From assembly GCA_016210395.1 (NCBI GenBank), contig JACQUI010000091.1, forward strand, positions 1 through 5,020: a DNA stretch of 5,020 nt, read 5' to 3'. Every line of letters starts with the position of its first letter. Position 1 is the stretch's first letter. This document shows positions 1 to 5,020 of this stretch, piece after piece. The position numbers and the translations under genes are program-made. This DNA is from Chloroflexota bacterium. Its GTDB lineage: Bacteria; Chloroflexota; Dehalococcoidia; Lucifugimonadales; JACPCL1. The notes below the pieces were generated by a model that was not told the origin of the DNA, searched no databases, and worked only from the letters and a program-made list of their open reading frames with translations.

Positions 1-17
1 AGCCCCCCGCATAGCTC

Positions 18-120
18 ACCCCTAGGCGGCTCTTTCGTCGGCTCATCTTTCACCTCGCAGGTGTGAGCCTACCACCTTGCCTCCCTACCTGTGAACCACT
101 TTTACCCACGGTCTAGGGGT
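18..120. other. Candidate structured RNA or leader with nested inverted repeats
   Basis: Seen in sequence: ACCCCTAG at 18-25 is the exact reverse complement of CTAGGGGT at 113-120. One G-T pair (26/112) and one C-G pair (27/111) extend this stem to about 10 pairs. It encloses a second stem at 40-69. The A-rich loops (GTAAAA, GTGAAAG, ACGAAAG) would be on the minus-strand transcript, so an RNA on either strand is possible. It lies directly upstream of pyrD and could be its leader. I could not match it to a riboswitch, SRP RNA, RNase P RNA, tmRNA or 5S rRNA from memory. An 8-base chance repeat in this much sequence is not very rare, so confidence is low. Confidence 0.25.
40..69. repeat. Hairpin with 11 base pairs and one 5-base bulge
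   Basis: GGCTCA (40-45) pairs with TGAGCC (64-69), and CACCT (51-55) pairs with AGGTG (59-63) around a CGC loop. TCTTT (46-50) is left as a one-sided bulge. No T-run follows on the + strand, so this is not a standard intrinsic terminator. A second CACCT at 73-77 could pair with the same AGGTG, giving an alternative fold that would compete with this hairpin. Function is unknown. Confidence 0.45.
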
Positions 121-172
121 CGGACCACGCCGCTTGTGCCTCACCCGCCTCCCGTGGAACAATGCTCCTGCT

Positions 173-1255
173 ATGGGAGCATACGAGACGTTCCTCCGAC
201 CCCTGGTCTTCACGCTGGAGCCGGAGCGGGCCCAGGCCCTGGCCGAGTGGGGCCTGCGCCGCCGCCGGCTCTGGCGCTTTCTCACGTGGCACTACGACCG
301 CACCGACCCGCGCCTGCGCGTCCAGGCCGCCGGCCTGGACTTTCCCTCGCCCGTGGGCCTTGCCGCCGGCTACGACAAGCAGTGCAGCGTCCTGGACTCG
401 CTGCTGGCCCTGGGCTTCGGCTACGTCGTGGGCGGGACGGTTCTGAAAGACCCGCGCCCCGGCAACCCAAAGCCCCGGGTGCTGCGCCTCACCAGGGAGC
501 GGGCCCTGGTCAACGCACTGGGGTTCCCCTCCGTGGGCATGGAGGCGGCAGCCGCCAGCCTGGAGCGCCTGCGTGGGAGACTATCGGCCCCTGGCAAGCC
601 TGCGCTTGTCAGCGTGGCAGGCCTGACACAGGAGGACTTCCTGGAGTGCCACGCTCGCTTGGAGCCGCTGGTGGACGGCGTGGAGCTGAACATCAGCTCG
701 CCCAACACCCGGGGGCTGCGCGTCTTTCAGGAACCGGAGACCCTTGCCCGGCTGCTGGCCGCCGTCAACGCCCAGCGCCGCAAACCACTCTTTGTGAAGC
801 TGCCGCCCTCGCACGACCCTCCCAGCCATGACCTGTTCCTGTCGCTGCTGCGGGTATGCAAAGCACAAGCCGTGAGCGGGCTGACCGTTGCCAACACGCG
901 CCCCGTGGAAGCTCCGGCGCTGGCGATGGGACGCGGCGGCCTGAGCGGCCCGCCGCTTCTGGCGGACACGCTGCGCATGGTGACCGAGGCGCGGGCCGAG
1001 GTGGGGCAGGGGATGGCCATCAACGCCTGCGGCGGCATCGCGACGGCGGAGGACGCGCTGCGCGCCCTGCGGGCGGGGGCCGACACGGTGCAGTTGCTGA
1101 CGGCGCTTGTCTACCAGGGGCCGTCGGTGGCACGGCGCATCAACCGCGGGCTGGCGCGCATGCTGGATGAGACGGGGCGCGCCTCGTTGGGGGAGATGGC
1201 GGGGCGGGGGTGGGGTAGGGGGGACAGGAACGATCGCGAGGCAGATTTAGTGTGA
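173..1255 (+). CDS. pyrD: Dihydroorotate dehydrogenase (quinone), class 2
   Basis: This enzyme oxidises dihydroorotate to orotate in pyrimidine synthesis, using FMN and passing electrons to membrane quinone. The 360-residue product opens with the class 2 membrane-associating helices (FLRPLVFTLEPERAQ, residues 7-21). The class 2 signatures follow in order: PVGLAAGYDK (60-69, Lys69), GNPKPR (97-102), NALGF (114-118), NISSPNTRGLR (173-183, catalytic Ser176 by comparison with E. coli Ser175), FVKL (Lys209), NT (241-242), GGLSGPPL (255-262), GGI (287-289) and a VQLLT/GP phosphate-binding region (306-317). Oddities are a PPSHD tandem duplication just after Lys209, FPSVG where FNNxG is usual, and a Gly/Arg-rich tail past residue 344. 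The ATG at 173 is chosen because the class 2 helix starts a few residues later. An in-frame TTG at 134 would add 13 atypical residues. No Shine-Dalgarno is visible before 173. The gene is convergent with the nuclease gene, 31 bases away. Confidence 0.93.
   Translation: MGAYETFLRPLVFTLEPERAQALAEWGLRRRRLWRFLTWHYDRTDPRLRVQAAGLDFPSPVGLAAGYDKQCSVLDSLLALGFGYVVGGTVLKDPRPGNPKPRVLRLTRERALVNALGFPSVGMEAAAASLERLRGRLSAPGKPALVSVAGLTQEDFLECHARLEPLVDGVELNISSPNTRGLRVFQEPETLARLLAAVNAQRRKPLFVKLPPSHDPPSHDLFLSLLRVCKAQAVSGLTVANTRPVEAPALAMGRGGLSGPPLLADTLRMVTEARAEVGQGMAINACGGIATAEDALRALRAGADTVQLLTALVYQGPSVARRINRGLARMLDETGRASLGEMAGRGWGRGDRNDREADLV
803..832 (+). repeat. Tandem PPSHD duplication inside PyrD
   Basis: Residues 211-215 and 216-220 of PyrD are both PPSHD. 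The codons differ (ccg ccc tcg cac gac, then cct ccc agc cat gac), including a Ser codon change of all three bases. The repeat is therefore visible in protein but largely eroded in DNA: either an old duplication or convergence. It sits directly after Lys209, where other class 2 enzymes usually read APD. Confidence 0.7.
1201..1223 (+). other. G-quadruplex-type motif at the 3' end of pyrD
   Basis: Four guanine runs of 4, 5, 4 and 6 bases are separated by loops of only 1, 1 and 2 bases (C, T, TA). Two more G-runs lie upstream at 1174-1177 and 1189-1193. This meets the usual four-run definition of a quadruplex motif, on the pyrD coding strand and thus in its mRNA. It encodes part of the Gly/Arg-rich PyrD tail and lies about 60 bases before the convergent nuclease gene. 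A role in transcript ending or polymerase pausing is inference. Confidence 0.65.
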
Positions 1256-1286
1256 CAGAACCTAAGACGTCTCCCCAATCATAAGG

Positions 1287-2207
1287 CTATAGGTACAGGT
1301 CAGAAAGCTTCTTGGCAGCCTGAAGTTTGCCTACAGTGGTATAGCGCGGACCCTGGATGCCGCCCTTTGCTTTGTCTAGGCGAATAGGTCCAATGGACTT
1401 TGCTGCCTCAGAGAATATCAGCTTGTACTTGCCCTCATCGCCGTATCGCTCAATGCGCTCGACGGGCGCGTAGTGGGTAATGGCGGAAACGGGTTGGGTC
1501 TGATACGCGGCTATGTACTTGATCTTGTCCAGCATGCCCCCAGAAATGCGGATGGCGTACCAACACCTATTGCCGAGGAACACGCGCTCAAAGTTTTCTG
1601 GCTCTGCAGGGATTACCACAACTGTGTCAAGCGGGTCAAGGTTTGTTGCGGGTGTTTGAACCTGCGCAACTGGGATCGAGGGCGTCGGCACAATTGGCCT
1701 AGGAAACTCGAAAGCCCGCAGCCCTACCAATGGCAAGATTCGGAGAATCTCTCTCAGGAAGGCTTCCGTATCCGCTTTCTCAGCCTCGGTCAAAGTAGGC
1801 TCTTGTGGAGCGTTGCCATTGTCCAGATGGCAACGTCTGGCTTCGTTGGCGCGTCTGATCAGTGAGTACTCCAGCCAGGTCACGTGAGCCCTGTTCAGAC
1901 CATCATTGCTTGAGACGAATGCAATACCCCAGTCCCAGAAATCCTTTCCTTGGATGTGAGTGTCAATGCGGTTCGCCACGTTGTCGGCTTGACCAATGTA
2001 GAGTCTGGGAAGGTCGGCATCGTCTTCCCCGTAGCCGCGCAGGATGTAGACGCCAGTTCGCTGGAGTTGAGGTCGTAGCCTTGCCTCCGACCATTTCGAT
2101 CGGGGAAAATCCACCCCGACTCCTGTCCAGTTCAGTCTGTCAATGAACCGGATACCCTCTGGGTCGCCGTCGGAGACAAACATTCGAATAGTGTACGGAT
2201 CGGCCAT
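1287..2207 (-). CDS. GIY-YIG nuclease-domain protein with unassigned C-terminal domain
   Basis: The product is a 306-residue protein. Residues 1-50 form an N-terminal module (DGDPEGIRFIDRLNWTG, then FPRSKW). A GIY-YIG nuclease domain follows at about 50-125: GVYIL (52-56), LYIG (69-72), the expected catalytic Arg80, His84, and Glu113 in WLEYSLI, the usual metal-binding Glu. The active site therefore looks intact. A Pro-rich linker (about 168-200) leads to a C-terminal domain (about 213-306) marked by IKYIAAYQTQPVSAITHYA and QGPRYTT. I do not recognise that domain. It is not the GIY-YIG-associated DUF4357 as I remember it, and a PUA/EVE-like fold is only a guess. GIY-YIG enzymes make single- or double-strand DNA cuts, and this one's substrate is unknown. 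The ATG at 2207 is preferred over one at 2366 because a strong promoter lies between them and homology-like sequence begins at 2207. A weak GGGG (2214-2217) precedes it. Lower G+C than both neighbours and the opposite orientation suggest transfer. Confidence 0.85.
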   Translation of the reverse strand: MADPYTIRMFVSDGDPEGIRFIDRLNWTGVGVDFPRSKWSEARLRPQLQRTGVYILRGYGEDDADLPRLYIGQADNVANRIDTHIQGKDFWDWGIAFVSSNDGLNRAHVTWLEYSLIRRANEARRCHLDNGNAPQEPTLTEAEKADTEAFLREILRILPLVGLRAFEFPRPIVPTPSIPVAQVQTPATNLDPLDTVVVIPAEPENFERVFLGNRCWYAIRISGGMLDKIKYIAAYQTQPVSAITHYAPVERIERYGDEGKYKLIFSEAAKSIGPIRLDKAKGGIQGPRYTTVGKLQAAKKLSDLYL

Positions 2208-2236
2208 GGTCAACCCCACGGTTCTTCTCGGGTAGT

Positions 2237-2259
2237 CCTGCCCTATTATGGGAGGCAGG
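2237..2259. promoter_or_regulatory. Inverted repeat spanning the -10 box, possible operator
   Basis: CCTGCC (2237-2242) and GGCAGG (2254-2259) form an exact dyad with an 11-base centre that contains the -10 hexamer of the nuclease gene promoter. The predicted transcription start (around 2238) falls in the left arm. A dimeric repressor bound here would block the promoter. No regulator gene is visible in the window, so autoregulation or an outside regulator would have to be assumed. Confidence 0.35.
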
Positions 2260-2273
2260 GATTGAAGTTTCAA
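2245..2273 (-). promoter_or_regulatory. Sigma-70-type promoter of the GIY-YIG gene
   Basis: Reading the minus strand, TTGAAA (2273-2268, 5 of 6 to TTGACA) is followed by exactly 17 bases and CATAAT (2250-2245, 5 of 6 to TATAAT). The predicted start near 2238 gives a 5' leader of about 31 bases to the ATG at 2207. This is the best promoter match found in the window. It lies inside the longer open frame that starts at 2366, so it also decides the start codon. Confidence 0.7.
2262..2273. promoter_or_regulatory. Short perfect palindrome over the -35 box
   Basis: TTGAA (2262-2266) and TTCAA (2269-2273) form a perfect 5-base dyad around GT and cover the -35 hexamer of the nuclease gene. It may be a half of a regulator site, or simply a by-product of the -35 sequence. 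It neighbours the dyad over the -10 box at 2237-2259. Confidence 0.3.
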
Positions 2274-2394
2274 CGCTTGGACGTGCTTACCCAACCCCCG
2301 TTTGCCCAGAAAGACATGTTCCTGGGTGCAAGAGACGCAGTGCCTACGCCAAAAGCACTTGGACACGAAATCTGGTACCCTTTGTGAGTAACTT

Positions 2395-2423
2395 TTGGGC
2401 GCATCTTTTGGGACTCGTTAAAT
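2395..2423 (+). promoter_or_regulatory. Weak candidate promoter for lhr
   Basis: TTGGGC (2395-2400), then 17 bases, then TTAAAT (2418-2423) lies about 44 bases before the helicase start. The match is only 3 of 6 and 4 of 6. It is listed because the spacing is right and it lies in an A+T-richer patch of a divergent intergenic region, where the helicase promoter must be if the gene has its own. The -35 overlaps the first CTTTTGGG repeat. Confidence 0.2.
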
Positions 2424-2466
2424 ACGAACCCGTGGTATCCAGAGAATCCCCTGTCTCGGCAATGCT

Positions 2467-5020
2467 ATGGACGCCATGTCCTTCCCCCTTTCCCTCTTCC
2501 ACCCCATCATCGGCGAGTGGTTTGCCGGAAAATTCGCCGCGCCCACGGAGGCGCAGGCCCAGGGCTGGCAGGCCATCGCCCAGGGCAGGCACACGCTGAT
2601 TGCAGCGCCCACCGGGTCGGGCAAGACGCTGGCCGCTTTCCTCACCTGCCTGGACAGCCTGGTGCGCCAGGGTCTGGAGGGCCGCTTCCAGACCGGCGTC
2701 CAGGTCGTCTACGTCTCGCCCCTGAAGGCCCTGTCCAACGATATCCACCGCAACCTGGAGCAGCCGCTGGCCGAGATCGCGGCCCTGGCGGAGCGGCGCG
2801 GGACGCCGCTGTCGGAGATACGCGTCGCCGTCCGCACCGGGGATACGCCCGCCGGCCAGCGCGCCCGCATGGCGAAAAATCCGCCGCATATCCTCATCAC
2901 CACGCCCGAGTCGCTGTACATCCTGCTGACCTCCGAAAGCGGGAGGAAAGCCCTCAAAAGCGCCCGTACGCTGATTCTTGACGAGCTGCACGCCGTGGCG
3001 GACACGAAGCGCGGCGCGCACCTGAGCCTGTCTGTAGAGCGGCTGTGCGCCCTTGCGGACGGTCCTATCACGCGCATCGGCCTTTCGGCCACGCAACGGC
3101 CCATCGAAGAGGTGGCGCGGCTGCTGGTGGGCAACGCTAACATCCGAGAGGACGGCTCGCCGGAGTGCGCCGTCGTGGACGCGGGGCACCGCCGCCGGAT
3201 GGACCTGGCGCTGGAGCTGCAGGACTTCGAGCTTGGCCCCATCGCCACCCACGAGCAATGGGCAATCGTTCTGGACCGCGTCGCAGCGATGGTGCAGGAG
3301 CACGGCGTGACGCTGGTCTTCGTGAACACCCGCCGGTTGGTGGAGCGCGTCTCGCACCAGCTTGCCCAGCGCCTGGGCGAGAAAGCGGTCGTGGCCCATC
3401 ACGGCAGCCTCTCCCAGGCGACGCGCCGGGAGGCAGAGCGCCGTTTGAAGGAGGGCGACGTCAAGGTGTGCGTGGCCACGTCGTCGCTGGAGCTGGGCAT
3501 AGACATCGGCGCGGTGGACCTGGTGTGCCAGATAGGGTCGCCGCGCTCCATTGGCCTGCTCCTCCAGCGCGTGGGGCGCTCCGGCCACTCGCTGGGTGGC
3601 CTGCCCAAGGGTCGCCTCTTCCCCCTGACCCGCGATGAGCTGCTGGAGTGCATGGCCCTCAACAGGGGCGTTCGCAGGGGCAACCTGGACCGCCTCTCGA
3701 TACCGGCGTGGCCCCTGGACGTGCTGGCACAGCAGATGGTGGCGGAGTGCGCCTGCCGGGAGTGGGGCGAAGAGGCGCTCTTCGACCTTGTGGGCGGGGC
3801 CTACCCTTACCTCGACCTGCCCCGGGAGCGGTACGACCAGGTGGTGCAGATGCTTTCGGAAGGCGTAGCGCCGCGAGAGGGCAGGCGTGGCGCGTACCTG
3901 CACCGGGACGGGGTCAATGGCCTGCTGCGGGCGCGCCGCAACGCCCGTCTGACCGCCCTCACCAACGGCGGCGCAATCCCCGACAACTCCGACTACGACG
4001 TCATCGCCGAGCCGGACAACACCTTCGTCGGCACGGTGAACGAGGACTTCGCGGTGGAGAGCATCAAGGGGGACGTGTTTCTGCTGGGCAACACCCCCTG
4101 GCGCATCCGGCGTGTGGAGAGCGGCCGCCTGCGGGTGGAAGACGCCACGGGCGCGTCGCCCTCGGCCCCCTTCTGGCTGGGCGAGGCCCCGGGCCGCACC
4201 AGCGAGCTCTCCGACGAGCTTTCCGACCTGCGAGAGGAGATTTACCAGCGGTTGCCTTCGGGCGACGCCGTCCCCTGGCTGCTGGCCGAAGGCTTCAGCC
4301 GGGACGCTGCCGAGCAGGCCGCCGCCTACATCGCCGAGGGCGTCCGTATCCTGGGCGCTGTGCCCACCAAGCGGCGGGTCATCGCCGAGCGCTTCTTCGA
4401 TGAGTCAGGCGGGATGCAGCTTGTGCTCCACGCCCCTTTCGGCTTTGCGGTCAACCGCGCCTGGGGAATGGCCCTGCGCAAGCAGATCTGCCGCGCCTTC
4501 GACTTCGAGCTGCAGGCCGCCGCCACCAACGACGGCATCAACTTCTCCCTTGGCCCGTCTCTGTCGTTCCCACTGGCGGACGTGTTCCGCTACGTTCATC
4601 CCGCAAAGGCAGAGGAGGTCGCAACACAGGCTATCCTGCAGTCGCCCGTCTTCGGCCTGCGCTGGCGGTGGGCGGCCTCCCGCGCCTTGGCCCTGCAACG
4701 CTTCAACGGGGGGCGCAAGGTGCCGCCGCCCATCCAGCGCATGCGCTCCGATGACCTCCTTGCCGCCGTCTTCCCCGCGCAGGTGCAGTGCCAGGACAAC
4801 GCCATGCCCGGCGACATCGAGGTTCCAGACAACCCCCTGGTCTTCGAGACCATGCGCGACTGTCTCACCGAGGCCATGAGCATTGAGGGGCTGAAGGCCG
4901 TGCTGGAGGCTATCTACGGCGGCGAGATTGAGGTCTACGCGCGGGACACCACGCAGCCCTCAGTCTTCAGCCACCAGATCCTCAACGCCTTGCCCTACGC
5001 CTTCCTGGACGACGCGCCCC
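2467..5020 (+). CDS. lhr: Lhr-family ATP-dependent helicase, 3' end beyond window
   Basis: Lhr proteins are superfamily 2 helicases that move 3' to 5' on single-stranded DNA and unwind RNA:DNA hybrids, with roles in DNA repair. The first 851 codons are present with no stop or frameshift. Visible motifs are a Q-like FAAPTEAQAQGW (23-34), Walker A APTGSGKT (47-54), SPLKAL (84-89), TTPESL (145-150), motif II DELH (172-175), SATQ (207-210), LVFVNTR (283-289), VATSSLELGIDIG (336-348) and motif VI QRVGRSGH (367-374). The Lhr-specific region follows: LDVLAQQMVAE (417-427, winged-helix region), TNGGAIPDNSDYDV (499-512), VNEDFAVESIKGD (524-536), and FSHQILNALPYAFLDDAP at the edge. That last motif is near the end of the roughly 900-residue Lhr core; longer E. 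coli-type forms exceed 1,500 residues, and the window cannot tell which this is. The ATG at 2476 is an alternative start. Neither has a clear Shine-Dalgarno, and an in-frame stop at 2419 bounds the 5' end. Confidence 0.93.
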   Translation, partial: MDAMSFPLSLFHPIIGEWFAGKFAAPTEAQAQGWQAIAQGRHTLIAAPTGSGKTLAAFLTCLDSLVRQGLEGRFQTGVQVVYVSPLKALSNDIHRNLEQPLAEIAALAERRGTPLSEIRVAVRTGDTPAGQRARMAKNPPHILITTPESLYILLTSESGRKALKSARTLILDELHAVADTKRGAHLSLSVERLCALADGPITRIGLSATQRPIEEVARLLVGNANIREDGSPECAVVDAGHRRRMDLALELQDFELGPIATHEQWAIVLDRVAAMVQEHGVTLVFVNTRRLVERVSHQLAQRLGEKAVVAHHGSLSQATRREAERRLKEGDVKVCVATSSLELGIDIGAVDLVCQIGSPRSIGLLLQRVGRSGHSLGGLPKGRLFPLTRDELLECMALNRGVRRGNLDRLSIPAWPLDVLAQQMVAECACREWGEEALFDLVGGAYPYLDLPRERYDQVVQMLSEGVAPREGRRGAYLHRDGVNGLLRARRNARLTALTNGGAIPDNSDYDVIAEPDNTFVGTVNEDFAVESIKGDVFLLGNTPWRIRRVESGRLRVEDATGASPSAPFWLGEAPGRTSELSDELSDLREEIYQRLPSGDAVPWLLAEGFSRDAAEQAAAYIAEGVRILGAVPTKRRVIAERFFDESGGMQLVLHAPFGFAVNRAWGMALRKQICRAFDFELQAAATNDGINFSLGPSLSFPLADVFRYVHPAKAEEVATQAILQSPVFGLRWRWAASRALALQRFNGGRKVPPPIQRMRSDDLLAAVFPAQVQCQDNAMPGDIEVPDNPLVFETMRDCLTEAMSIEGLKAVLEAIYGGEIEVYARDTTQPSVFSHQILNALPYAFLDDAP

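Larger units (their letters stand above)
2208..2466. other. Divergent intergenic region between nuclease and helicase genes
   Basis: These 259 bases separate the divergent starts. The left part (2208-2273) holds the nuclease leader, promoter and dyads. The middle (about 2275-2366) is open in the nuclease frame but shows no conserved protein sequence. The right part (2367-2466) is lower in G+C, with a direct repeat CTTTTGGG at 2392-2399 and 2405-2412 and an inverse copy CCAAAAG at 2349-2355. No RNA gene or small protein gene is supported here. Confidence 0.5.

Noticed and set aside
1..172. tRNA, SRP RNA, RNase P RNA, tmRNA or known riboswitch in the left end
   Set aside because: None of the conserved signature strings of these families could be found on either strand.
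85..285. A 66-codon Arg-rich open frame on the minus strand
   Set aside because: Its composition (Arg runs) is typical of antisense reading of G+C-rich DNA, and it overlaps the pyrD start on the other strand.
91..831. A 246-codon open frame on the plus strand overlapping pyrD
   Set aside because: It is a Pro/Gly/Arg-rich out-of-frame reading of the pyrD sequence, without domain-like sequence.
1256..1286. Intrinsic terminator between the convergent pyrD and nuclease genes
   Set aside because: Only the short palindrome GACGTC (1266-1271) is present. There is no stable stem followed by a T-run on either strand.
1473..2146. Two plus-strand open frames (1473-1865 and 1862-2146) opposite the nuclease gene
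   Set aside because: They lie on the complement of the GIY-YIG active-site and linker coding sequence, show no recognisable motifs, and have no promoter or ribosome site.
2208..2366. The 53-residue N-terminal extension of the nuclease, with a CxxC-like pattern
   Set aside because: The promoter for the gene lies inside it, and the Cys residues do not form a convincing zinc-binding set.
1240..2466. Target-site duplication or terminal inverted repeats of a mobile element around the nuclease gene
   Set aside because: I compared both edges by eye and found only very short chance matches such as GGTAC. No transposase or integrase is encoded.
2344..3903. A 519-codon open frame on the minus strand opposite the helicase gene
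   Set aside because: It is antisense to clear Lhr motifs. Its translation is rich in Arg, Gln, His and Ala with no recognisable domain, as expected for the complement of a high-G+C gene.

Overview
The window looks like a stretch of a high-G+C bacterial chromosome: by eye about two thirds G+C in the two flanking genes. It carries three protein genes. Two are housekeeping-type genes on the + strand, and a compositionally different gene sits between them on the - strand. The genes alone do not fix the phylum. A Chloroflexota-like or other high-GC environmental bacterium would fit, but that is a guess. A good sigma-70-type promoter in front of the middle gene argues for Bacteria rather than Archaea.

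Layout. Positions 1-172 contain no gene I can support, but they hold two nested inverted repeats that could fold into a structured leader or small RNA. Positions 173-1255 (+) encode a class 2 dihydroorotate dehydrogenase (PyrD, pyrimidine synthesis) with all the main orotate/flavin signature residues. Its 3' end runs through a dense G-quadruplex-type run (1201-1223). After a 31-base gap comes a convergent gene (1287-2207, -) for a GIY-YIG nuclease-domain protein with an unassigned C-terminal domain. This gene is about half G+C by eye, clearly lower than its neighbours. Its promoter (TTGAAA, 17 bases, CATAAT) lies at 2245-2273, inside the longest possible reading frame, so the real start is at 2207 rather than 2366. 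Positions 2208-2466 are the divergent intergenic region. From 2467 to the right edge (+) runs the first 851 codons of an Lhr-family superfamily 2 helicase, cut by the window end.

How they fit together. PyrD and Lhr have no functional link beyond being neighbours. The GIY-YIG gene looks like a single-gene insertion, of opposite orientation and lower G+C, between two ancestral genes. Its architecture is an N-terminal module, an intact nuclease active site, a Pro-rich linker and a C-terminal domain of unknown role. That is compatible with a stand-alone DNA-processing or defence nuclease, but nothing in the window proves it. The items most worth a second look are this protein's C-terminal domain, the two dyads that overlap its promoter elements, the G-quadruplex run at the insertion edge, and the folded region at 18-120.
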